A stretch of DNA of 38,372 nucleotides. Source: a virus. The position numbers and the translations under genes are program-made. Where the stretch lies: positions 1-38,372 of the IMG/VR virus record IMGVR_UViG_3300032180_000099; one strand, given 5' to 3'. Shown here piece after piece: positions 1 through 6,075 of the stretch (its first letter is position 1; the number at the start of each line of letters is the position of its first letter). The notes under the pieces are model-generated. The model ran no database searches and was not told where the DNA came from. It saw only the letters and a list, made by a program, of their open reading frames with translations.

Positions 1-72
1 AGAGAGTGCCCCCTTCCACCCGTGGTACTCGGCGAGGGTGCCGTCCAGATCGACTGCGATCCAACCCCTCAC
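1..72 (-). CDS. HAD-family hydrolase, N-terminal 24 codons only
   Basis: The first codons of a minus-strand gene run off the left edge. It starts with GTG (complement of 70-72), overlapping the TGA of the TcpE-like gene as GTGA, the same coupling used elsewhere in the window. The visible peptide begins VRGWIAVDLDGTLAEYHGWK. DLDGT is the motif I of the HAD phosphohydrolase superfamily, in which the first Asp is the nucleophile. Phages and actinobacteria carry many such N-terminal motifs in small nucleotide or polynucleotide 3'-phosphatases, but the substrate cannot be told from 24 residues. The overlap suggests it is the next gene of the regulator/membrane-protein operon. Confidence 0.6.
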   Translation of the reverse strand, partial: MRGWIAVDLDGTLAEYHGWKGALS

Positions 73-470
73 GCGGCGCTCCGGAAGGCCAAGCGGTGCC
101 GACGCTCACCCCGGGCGTGATGTGCCTGCCCCCGTGGCTGGCGGTAGGGACGGCCCTTGTAGATCCCCCGCTTCGGGGAGAGGTAGTAGCTGCCGTACCC
201 GACCAGGATCCCGGCGAGTCCCCTGCCCTCAAGGCGCAGGTAGCGGGTTGCCCAAGCGAGCGTGCTCGGGACGGCGATCAGGATCGTCAGGCGGGCGATG
301 CCGGGGAGGAACGCCCCCCAGGCGCTGCGAGTCACCAGGAGCGCCACGAAGGAGCCGATGAAGGCTGCGAGCTGGGTCAGAGCGAGGGTGAACGGCATCG
401 TCCAGCGCCCCAGCTTGCCCAGGACCAGCGGGAAGCGGAGGGCCTCGGTCCAGTTGCGACCATGGCTCAT
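69..470 (-). CDS. TcpE-like conjugal transfer membrane protein
   Basis: A 133-residue protein with an N-terminal cytosolic stretch (about 1-27), two hydrophobic segments (about 29-48 and 52-75) and a basic C-terminal tail. The pattern is a PLVLGKLGRWTMPFT-type stretch before membrane segment 1, a helix-loop-helix membrane hairpin, then YYLSPKRGIYKGRPYRQP. It resembles the TcpE family, an inner-membrane component of the conjugation machinery of Gram-positive conjugative plasmids and ICEs. It starts at ATG 470, one base after the stop of the upstream membrane protein, and its stop overlaps the HAD gene. I see no VirB4/TcpF ATPase in the window, so a complete transfer apparatus is not shown. Alternative: an unrelated two-helix phage membrane protein. 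Confidence 0.5.
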   Translation of the reverse strand: MSHGRNWTEALRFPLVLGKLGRWTMPFTLALTQLAAFIGSFVALLVTRSAWGAFLPGIARLTILIAVPSTLAWATRYLRLEGRGLAGILVGYGSYYLSPKRGIYKGRPYRQPRGQAHHARGERRHRLAFRSAA

Positions 471-471
471 C

Positions 472-786
472 TCAGCAACCCGTGGGAGCGCCGAAGTCGG
501 TCGGCTGGGCGTTGAAGCCAGCGGAGGTCAGAGTCTGCTGGGCCGAGTTCCCGAGGGTGAACACTCCCCCGAGCACGGTCGAGTAGAACACGATGCCCGA
601 GATGGCGAGGGCTCCGATCAGGGGGAGGAAACTCCACTTCGGCTTGGATGTGACGCCGGTCCACAGGACGAAGCCCAGGCAGGCGAGGGTGATCAGGCCC
701 TTGAGGACCCACCAAGCGTCGTTGATCAACTGGTTCGCCCCGCAGTGGATGGGGACGCTGGGCAAGGCTGCAACGAGATGGATCAT
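472..786 (-). CDS. Small membrane protein, pilin/TcpD-like topology
   Basis: A 104-residue protein with a short N-terminal hydrophobic region, then two clear membrane segments at about residues 29-46 and 54-75, and a polar Ser/Thr/Gln-rich tail ending in Cys. The size and two-helix topology match small VirB2/TrbC- or TcpD-like subunits often encoded beside TcpE-type proteins, but no diagnostic motif is visible. It lies directly upstream of the TcpE-like gene with a one-base gap, so the two are almost certainly cotranscribed. Alternative roles, such as a holin-like or superinfection-exclusion membrane protein, are possible. Confidence 0.5.
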   Translation of the reverse strand: MIHLVAALPSVPIHCGANQLINDAWWVLKGLITLACLGFVLWTGVTSKPKWSFLPLIGALAISGIVFYSTVLGGVFTLGNSAQQTLTSAGFNAQPTDFGAPTGC

Positions 787-826
787 GGGGCCCTCCTTCG
801 GGCGGCTGGGATTCCGGCTGGGACGA

Positions 827-1021
827 TCATGGGGTTCGGCTCAATCCCGCCACCCACCGGCGTATGGCCTCCATGTCGGGGGTCCAGCGCCAGAGCTTGC
901 CACGCATCTGGAACGCAACATCCTCCGGCGGCGGTGACTCGTTGGCCCACCTGCGGAGCGTGCCCACGTGGACGCCGATCCGCTTCGCTGTGGCCCGGGA
1001 CGACAACCAATCCTCATCCAT
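827..1021 (-). CDS. Excisionase/MerR-type HTH DNA-binding protein
   Basis: A 64-residue protein with the pattern of small winged HTH proteins of the Xis/AlpA/MerR group: DWLSSRATAKRIGVHVGTLR (turn at about 9-25), RRWANES, then a wing-like stretch and MEAIRRWV as the last helix. Such proteins direct integrase reactions or repress or activate promoters. The gene starts at ATG 1021, just downstream of the PadR-like gene, and precedes the two membrane-protein genes. An operator-like repeat at 1058-1074 lies 37 bases upstream of its start. No integrase gene is in the window, so the excisionase role is unproven; regulator is the safer call. Confidence 0.65.
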   Translation of the reverse strand: MDEDWLSSRATAKRIGVHVGTLRRWANESPPPEDVAFQMRGKLWRWTPDMEAIRRWVAGLSRTP

Positions 1022-1054
1022 GGCGCGTAATGGTAATCAGTCGCAACGATTCGG

Positions 1055-1354
1055 TCAACTTGGAGACAAATCGATCTGCTCCACCCCGTACTCCGTGAGC
1101 GTGTAGGCCCGTCGGTGGCGATGCCCTCTGGCGTCCGGCTCGGCCTCCGCGAGCCACGTCTCCCGCACGAGCCCCAGATCCTCCAGCCGTCGCAGGACCA
1201 CGTAGACGCTCGTTGCCCTGATCCCGGCGCTCCGTGCCAAGGCCGTGCCGAAGTGCTCCACGCCCGGGTCCGCCACGGCCCGGAGCACCCTGCGCTGTAG
1301 GTCCGTGAGCGTGGAAACCAGGAGGCTACTTGTCGACAAATCTACTCCTGGCAT
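1055..1354 (-). CDS. PadR-like winged-helix transcriptional regulator
   Basis: A 99-residue protein with a PadR/winged-helix layout: LTDLQRRVLRAV (helix 1), TALARSAGIRATSVYVVLRR (helices 2-3), LEDLGLVRE, then the wing ending RAYTLTEYGVE. The C-terminal dimer helix of classical PadR proteins is short or absent, as in the small PadR-s2 group. Two near-identical TTGT-N2-ACAA palindromes lie at codons 6-9 (1330-1339) and 12 bases upstream of the start (1366-1375). Autoregulation is therefore likely. The gene is divergent from the MerR-like gene and heads the regulator/HTH/membrane-protein operon. Confidence 0.7.
   Translation of the reverse strand: MPGVDLSTSSLLVSTLTDLQRRVLRAVADPGVEHFGTALARSAGIRATSVYVVLRRLEDLGLVRETWLAEAEPDARGHRHRRAYTLTEYGVEQIDLSPS
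1058..1074. promoter_or_regulatory. Operator-like repeat upstream of HTH gene
   Basis: The 17-mer ACTTGGAGACAAATCGA matches ACTTGTAGACAAAGCGA at 1468-1484 at 15 of 17 positions, in the same orientation. It overlaps the last codons of the PadR-like gene and stands 37 bases before the start of the HTH gene. It is therefore placed to control a second promoter for the HTH/membrane-protein genes. The palindrome is imperfect here (TTGGAGACAA), so binding may be weaker than at the other three sites. Confidence 0.45.
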
Positions 1355-1484
1355 CCTGTATCCCCTTGTCTACAAATCTATTTGGCGCCATCATGTAGGT
1401 ATCTCGACGCATCCCTACACATCATAGGCGAGGTAGTGCCCGGAGTGCCCAGGGCCATCCATTGGAGACTTGTAGACAAAGCGA
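1330..1484. promoter_or_regulatory. Divergent control region with three operator-like palindromes
   Basis: The region between the PadR-like (minus) and MerR-like (plus) genes carries TTGTCGACAA at 1330-1339, TTGTCTACAA at 1366-1375 and TTGTAGACAA at 1470-1479. The first is a perfect palindrome, and the other two are reverse complements of each other. The first two extend to a 16-base direct repeat, CTTGTC(G/T)ACAAATCTA, 36 bases apart. Spacing and position, with one site inside the first codons of the PadR-like gene, fit operators bound by that regulator. A further imperfect inverted repeat (ATGTAGG...CCTACACAT) lies between them. No convincing -35/-10 pair was recognised. Confidence 0.6.
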
Positions 1485-1508
1485 CTTAGAGACCGACATT
1501 CCGGGGCA

Positions 1509-1955
1509 ATGCTGGCCAGGCACTCTAGAATGCCAAGTGTGGACATTCGCACTCTCAGCAGGCCCGAGCCGGGGATCTACCGGGGACCGGTCCTGTGTCG
1601 CCTCGCAGGGATCAGCTACCGCCAAATGGATTATTGGGCTCGAACCGGGATCTTGCGGCCGTCGGTCGCCGAGGCTCAGGGCTCCGGCTCCCAGCGGCTC
1701 TACTCCAGCGGAGACCTTCTCCTGGCGAGGGCGATCCACCGCCTGCTGGACCTCGGCCTCTCGCTGCACCGCATCCGGGATCTGGTTGATCCCTTCCCGC
1801 CCGGGGAGGTGATGGGGCTGCGAGAGGCCATCCGGCGAGGGCGGAAGCGCTGGACCACGGCCCCTCAAGGTGGAGCCGGGATCTGGCTCGACCTGGAGGA
1901 ACTCCGGCGCTGGCTCGATGACGTGGAGACCCGCTTCGAGCCTCCCGCGGCGTAG
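1509..1955 (+). CDS. MerR-family-like transcriptional regulator
   Basis: A 148-residue protein whose N-terminal half has the MerR winged-HTH signature: YRGPVLCRLAGISYRQMDYW (recognition-helix region, about 24-43), ARTGILRPSV, then RLYSSGDLLLARAIHRLLDL and GLSLHRIRDLV. Residues 110-148 hold a second helical block ending LDLEELRRWLDD, perhaps an effector or dimer region. No Cys cluster typical of metal sensors is seen. The start may be ATG 1509 or ATG 1530; neither has a strong ribosome binding site. It is divergent from the PadR-like gene, shares its operator region, and converges on the lysin gene with a 14-base gap. It is probably part of a lysis/lysogeny or transfer switch. Confidence 0.7.
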   Translation: MLARHSRMPSVDIRTLSRPEPGIYRGPVLCRLAGISYRQMDYWARTGILRPSVAEAQGSGSQRLYSSGDLLLARAIHRLLDLGLSLHRIRDLVDPFPPGEVMGLREAIRRGRKRWTTAPQGGAGIWLDLEELRRWLDDVETRFEPPAA

Positions 1956-1969
1956 CCCCGACTACTTCG

Positions 1970-2923
1970 CTAGGAGTGGACTGCTCCGGGCTTGGGGCCG
2001 AACGGCCCGTAATAGTGGAGTTGCCCCGCGGCGTCCTGCGTGACGAAGTAGTAGCAATTGCCGTCGGGGAGCGGGCCGAACATGAACGGTGGCCCGTTGG
2101 GCTGCCCAGCGCCAGCATGCCAATCCCCAACGTGGGTGTTCAGGCCCCCGAAGTAGGTCTGGGCATTCCCGTCCGGGTGGCCCGATGCGTCGAACACGTA
2201 GACCGCCCCGGAGGGGTCGGTACGGTACTGGTAGCCCTTCCACGGGCCGTCGTATGGATGGACGAAACTAAGCACGTAGTCCTCCTCTCCCGAAGGCTGA
2301 ACCACAGGTTGAGACTCTCCCACGTAGGCAGCCCACTCGGCGTCGGTGCCGAGCCACATGGACACATCCACGTAGCCCCCGATCCCATCCACGGCACCCT
2401 TCGACGTGAACTGCCAGAGGAGCACATCCGAGGCCGGGAACTGGGTGGAGGCCCGGACCACCGCGGGATCACCGTGGGGCTTGCCGTCGTTCACCCCATA
2501 GTCGGCCAGCCACACCTTCACCTTCCCGTTGAAGGCTGTCCCGAGCGTGGCGAGGTCTCCCTTGTTGCCATACAGCAGAACCGGACCGGGGGGCAGCAGG
2601 CTCAGGAGCGTAGAGAGTTGAGCCGGCGTCGGCAGCATGCCGTTGTAGCGCTCGAAGTCAATCACCCACCCGAAGCATCCCGGGGTCCCGATGGTGCCCG
2701 TGTACAACTGGACCTGCTGGGCAATCGGCACGTCGTAGGCCATGAAGTGGTAGCAGCCGTGGTGCAGTCCCGCGCCGGGAATGTCCGCGTGGTGCTGGGT
2801 GAAGAGAGCATCCACCCGGTACTGAGTCGCCTTGTGAATGGCGGCCGAGACGCCCGCTGCCTTGACTGTGGCCCAGTCGATCTGACCGTTGCCCTCGAAG
2901 ACATCCACTACCAGAATGGGCAT
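1970..2923 (-). CDS. GH25 lysozyme (endolysin)
   Basis: A 317-residue glycoside hydrolase family 25 muramidase that would cleave peptidoglycan at the end of infection. The family pattern is clear: VVDVFEGNGQIDW with Asp7, HHGCYHF at about 54-60, the catalytic strand WVIDFE (Asp89, Glu91), LLYGN, VWLADYG, and LLWQFTSKG followed by GYVDVSMW. Residues about 215-317 lie beyond the catalytic barrel; they are rich in Tyr, Gly and Pro and may bind the cell wall. There is no signal peptide, so release would need a holin. The start ATG 2923 follows a GGGAGACTGAGGAC stretch. It lies at the distal end of the tail operon, after the DUF1360 gene. Confidence 0.9.
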   Translation of the reverse strand: MPILVVDVFEGNGQIDWATVKAAGVSAAIHKATQYRVDALFTQHHADIPGAGLHHGCYHFMAYDVPIAQQVQLYTGTIGTPGCFGWVIDFERYNGMLPTPAQLSTLLSLLPPGPVLLYGNKGDLATLGTAFNGKVKVWLADYGVNDGKPHGDPAVVRASTQFPASDVLLWQFTSKGAVDGIGGYVDVSMWLGTDAEWAAYVGESQPVVQPSGEEDYVLSFVHPYDGPWKGYQYRTDPSGAVYVFDASGHPDGNAQTYFGGLNTHVGDWHAGAGQPNGPPFMFGPLPDGNCYYFVTQDAAGQLHYYGPFGPKPGAVHS

Positions 2924-2947
2924 GTCCTCAGTCTCCCACGATCCTGC

Positions 2948-3301
2948 TCACATCTGCCCGAGTCGCCCCATTGCACTGTCGACCGTGCTCAGCAGGCCCG
3001 TGGAGGCGCTTAGAGCCCCCACCAGCATCCAGTCCCGGAAGCCGAGCCGCCACGGGGGCTTGCGGGTAGCGAGGCACACCAGCGCCCATGCTACGTGAAC
3101 CGAGATACACCACGGGCAGAGTTCCCACTCACCATCTTCCTCGGTGACGAGAGATGAGTCCTTTCCCACCCAAGCGATGAAGCGGTTCCGCATGGCCTTT
3201 ACGGGAGGCAGGTCATCCTTCGAGAGCAGCCGGACTGCACGGAAGGTCCCGAGGGCGAGCACCACCAGATCCCGCCCAGACAGAAAGCGTTCCTCAGACA
3301 A
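2948..3301 (-). CDS. DUF1360-family membrane protein
   Basis: A 117-residue protein with the DUF1360 pattern: LVVLALGTFRAVRLLSKDDL near the N-terminus, then ELCPWCISVHVAWALVC, which holds the family's CPWC motif, and a second hydrophobic helix (WMLVGALSASTGLLSTV). I choose TTG 3301 as start because it overlaps the TGA of the upstream fibre gene by a few bases, whereas the upstream part of this frame is antisense-like sequence. DUF1360 proteins occur in Firmicutes, actinobacteria and their phages; the function is unknown. Sitting just before the lysin, it could assist lysis, but that is inference. Confidence 0.7.
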   Translation of the reverse strand: MSEERFLSGRDLVVLALGTFRAVRLLSKDDLPPVKAMRNRFIAWVGKDSSLVTEEDGEWELCPWCISVHVAWALVCLATRKPPWRLGFRDWMLVGALSASTGLLSTVDSAMGRLGQM

Positions 3302-3974
3302 GCGCCACCGTCCCAGTCTTGACGGTCCCGGTCGAGTACTTGACCTTGACCGTGAGGGTGTTGCCCCCTTCGTCCAGGTAGAAACTGATCTGGCCGTCCA
3401 CGAGATCCGCATCAGCGATGGCCGTGTTGGGAGCACCGATGAGCGCACGGTGGGGAGCGATCCCGGCCCGCCCACCCGTTCCCCAGCCCGAACCAAGTTG
3501 GATCTGATAGGAGCCGGTGGAGTTGCTGAAGTAGCCCAACGCTACCGATGCGTCGTGTCCGGTGTTGACGTGAGCAGCAGTGCCGATGCTCACTCCCTCC
3601 GGAGCTTCGACGGTCGGTGATCCAGCCCCGAGACCATCCGCAGCGCCAACCGACACTCCGCCCACTTGATCCGCATAGGCTCCAAACCCCCCGACGAAGG
3701 TTCCGACGGCCAACGCATTCGAGACGGCCCCGTAGGCCGTAGCCCTGTCTGCCGAAGCAATCGCACCATCCCCGCCAGCAGTCGAACGTTCACCCGAGGC
3801 AACAGGAGCAACAGCATCCGCCTGGCCTGCCACGATGGTTGAGTTGGTCCCAGATCCGTTGTGAGAGTGAGCGCCTCCCGTGGAGGAGACCGTGCGGCTC
3901 TCAAGCGCCCGGATACGTTGCTCAAGCGCCGCCACATAGGCCGGGAACTCTTGGGGTAGCCCGGTGAAGCTCAC
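3294..3974 (-). CDS. Tail fibre/appendage protein with trimeric-autotransporter-like repeats
   Basis: A 226-residue protein. Residues 8-28 (FPAYVAALEQRIRALESR) form a short coiled coil that could trimerise. Residues about 60-160 are Ala/Gly/Ser-rich with repeating units such as GDGAIASADRATAYGA, ALAVGTFVGGFGAYA and VNTGHDASVALGY, reminiscent of YadA-head/Hep-Hag repeats and some phage fibres. The last 60 residues form a compact beta-rich end domain. The ATG overlaps the upstream minor tail gene stop (ATGA). Position after the minor tail proteins fits a distal tail or receptor-contacting component. Confidence 0.6.
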   Translation of the reverse strand: MSFTGLPQEFPAYVAALEQRIRALESRTVSSTGGAHSHNGSGTNSTIVAGQADAVAPVASGERSTAGGDGAIASADRATAYGAVSNALAVGTFVGGFGAYADQVGGVSVGAADGLGAGSPTVEAPEGVSIGTAAHVNTGHDASVALGYFSNSTGSYQIQLGSGWGTGGRAGIAPHRALIGAPNTAIADADLVDGQISFYLDEGGNTLTVKVKYSTGTVKTGTVALV

Positions 3975-5038
3975 ACAACCACCAGCGGAATGAGGGTCAA
4001 GGTGATCTTCTCCGTTTCCGTGTCGGTCGATGACACATCGATCTTCTGTAGCCGGTACTGGGCAGAGAGAGAACGGTAGCCGACCTGGATAGCCACGTCG
4101 ATCCGGGGACCGGGGGTGAGGGCAGTCAAGTACGCCTCCAGGGTGAAGGGAGCCCCCGTGACAAGCGTGACCGTTAACTGGTGCGGAGTGGGATTGGAGA
4201 ACTGGAGCCTGACGGCAGCAGCGGCAGCAGCCGAGGTATCGTCCAAGACGGTGAGGTCCGTGTATTGCGTCTGCACCAGTCCGTGGGTGTCGAACCCCGT
4301 GGGGGGGCCAGGAACAGACGCGATCCCGATGGGAGGCGGAGAGCCTCCCCCCTTCACCACAACCTGAGTGGAGAGGTTGAGTCCCATTAGTTTCAGGGAG
4401 GGATCGGTTACTGCATCATCGTAGAGGACGCACATGGCGTTCGGAATGGTGATCCGGCCCCCGTAGCGCATCTCCTTGAGGAACATGGCGTAATCCACAC
4501 CGCTACTGGCGAGCTCCCGGAAGGCATCGGCGGCCCGGTTGTAGTCCAGCACGTTCACCGATCTGTTTCCCACGATCCCGCTGTTCACCCCCGTGTTGGC
4601 AGCAGCGAAGCCGAAGGTCGTATCGGTCGTCACCACATCGCCGATGAGGGAGTCGAAGATCAGAGCGAGGTCTTCGGTGAGGTTGAATCCCGTCTTGAAG
4701 AACCGTCGCTCGAGCATATGGGCGTAGTCCCGAGCCTCGATAGCGAGAGCGTCGATGGTATAGGTGAGGTCCGTGAGCATTCCGTACCAGACCGGCACGG
4801 CGTCGTTGCGGTAGATGGCGAGCTGGTAGACGTAGGGCTCGAGGATCGGGATCACTGCGGCGAAGGGGTTGGACTCCAGCGCGTCGACGGTGATCGGAAC
4901 GTTCACGTTGGCGATCCCCACATCGTTCAGCGGGTAGGAGAAGGTGAGAGTGGAGAAGGGAAGCTCAGCGAGGATGTGTGTGCCGGGGTGGTCCATGATG
5001 AACACCCGGTAGTTCCCGATGCCGAGAGGCGTGACCAC
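3971..5038 (-). CDS. Minor tail protein (baseplate-hub type)
   Basis: A 355-residue protein resembling minor tail proteins of actinophages (Gp37-like/distal hub group). An N-terminal beta domain (about 1-130) contains STLTFSYPLNDVGIANVNVP and VWYGMLTDLTYTIDALAIEA, with ARDYAHMLERR at its end. This is followed by a helical insertion, a Gly/Pro-rich linker (about 233-250), and a C-terminal beta region ending TEKITLTLIPLVVV. It starts with GTG 5038, overlapping the TAG of the upstream minor tail gene by one base. It would form the tail tip with the neighbouring protein and the tape measure's distal end. Confidence 0.7.
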   Translation of the reverse strand: MVTPLGIGNYRVFIMDHPGTHILAELPFSTLTFSYPLNDVGIANVNVPITVDALESNPFAAVIPILEPYVYQLAIYRNDAVPVWYGMLTDLTYTIDALAIEARDYAHMLERRFFKTGFNLTEDLALIFDSLIGDVVTTDTTFGFAAANTGVNSGIVGNRSVNVLDYNRAADAFRELASSGVDYAMFLKEMRYGGRITIPNAMCVLYDDAVTDPSLKLMGLNLSTQVVVKGGGSPPPIGIASVPGPPTGFDTHGLVQTQYTDLTVLDDTSAAAAAAVRLQFSNPTPHQLTVTLVTGAPFTLEAYLTALTPGPRIDVAIQVGYRSLSAQYRLQKIDVSSTDTETEKITLTLIPLVVV

Positions 5039-6075
5039 TAGAACTCCCGGTTGATCTGCTCGAGCAGGTAGGTCGCTCCCGCTCCCGCGGTTCCCGGGGT
5101 GACACAGATACAGGTCGCGGTAGCACTCAGGCCGATGTCGAGCCAGAGGAACGGGTCCCCGGCCGTGTTGATGGCGTCGAACCCACCAATCACTTCTCCC
5201 GTGGCGTTATCCGTTACGGTGACACTGCGAGAAACTCCGTCAATCACAAGCGTGTTGCCGGCTGGCACGAGTGGAACAGTCCAGGTGCGGAACGGGGAAT
5301 TGGCACCGGGGCACGAACCCGAGGACACGATGGCGGTAATGACCGTCGTCGTCAGGTCGGCTGAGTTGCCAGCATTGAGCGTGATCCGGGTAGCGGCACT
5401 CCCGGGGAAGTCCACGAGGAACGAGCCGCATACCTGCGTGGCCGAGGCTAGAGAACCGGACGCCTTCGTAATCGGTGCCTCGAAGACATAAGCCAACTCG
5501 GAGGCGATCTGAAACGAGACCTTCTGCACGGACGATTCCGGTAACCCCGCCACGGGAGCGACCAACACCCCATCCACCACTCCCGAGCGGAACATGTACC
5601 GGAGTGGGCTGCGCCCAGCAGTGTTGCACGCCGATAGGACCGTCGTGGTATTGAGGAAGCCGATGATATTCCCGCCCGAGAGCGTGAAGTCCATCCACCA
5701 CCGCCCGTAGTCCATGCCTTGTTTGGAGGCTGCATAGAGCCATCCGGAGGCCAGCACGGTCCTGCCCTTGTTGGCGAGAGGCCCCAGGACTTGTCCTCCC
5801 CCAGCCCGTGCCTTGACCGATCGGGCAACCACCGGAGGTATGTCGATCAGGTCAGGGAGGAAGCCGAGGAAATCCACCGACTCGGGACGGGTCGAGTAGT
5901 ACCAGGGCGCTGGATCCGAGAGGGGAGAGACGAACGGACCCCCCATGGCGGTGCAGTCGCATCCCCCGATTCCCACGATACCCGCTATGGATCCCGCAAG
6001 GCCACGACGGAGATAGGAGGCTACCCGGTCGGCGTTACCCACTTCCACGTTCTCGAAGGCAAGGTAGCGCTCCAT
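5038..6075 (-). CDS. Minor tail protein
   Basis: A 345-residue protein encoded immediately after the tape measure, the usual place of the distal-tail protein in siphoviruses. Visible features are a start MERYLAFENVEVGNADRVAS, a Cys pair GGCDC, the WMDFTLSGGN...FLNTTT stretch, and a beta-rich C-terminal domain (about 220-330) that looks immunoglobulin- or jelly-roll-like. Several Cys residues are spread along the chain, unusual for a tail protein. The ATG overlaps the tape-measure stop (TGATG). No enzymatic motif was recognised. Confidence 0.65.
   Translation of the reverse strand: MERYLAFENVEVGNADRVASYLRRGLAGSIAGIVGIGGCDCTAMGGPFVSPLSDPAPWYYSTRPESVDFLGFLPDLIDIPPVVARSVKARAGGGQVLGPLANKGRTVLASGWLYAASKQGMDYGRWWMDFTLSGGNIIGFLNTTTVLSACNTAGRSPLRYMFRSGVVDGVLVAPVAGLPESSVQKVSFQIASELAYVFEAPITKASGSLASATQVCGSFLVDFPGSAATRITLNAGNSADLTTTVITAIVSSGSCPGANSPFRTWTVPLVPAGNTLVIDGVSRSVTVTDNATGEVIGGFDAINTAGDPFLWLDIGLSATATCICVTPGTAGAGATYLLEQINREF

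Noticed and set aside
6-1098. Plus-strand frames opposite the TcpE-like and membrane-protein genes.
   Set aside because: The minus-strand products have membrane helices, consistent overlaps and family resemblance. The plus frames are Arg/Gly/Pro-rich shadows.
1526-1531. A TAGAAT hexamer like the one before the HNH genes.
   Set aside because: It overlaps the possible ATG 1530 of the MerR-like gene and is not followed by the stem-loop or the RBS hairpin, so it is taken as chance.
1940-2000. A possible bidirectional terminator between the MerR-like gene and the lysin.
   Set aside because: Only a five-pair stem with a large loop (AGCCC/GGGCT) or a four-pair GGAG/CTCC stem was seen, and there is no T-run on either strand.
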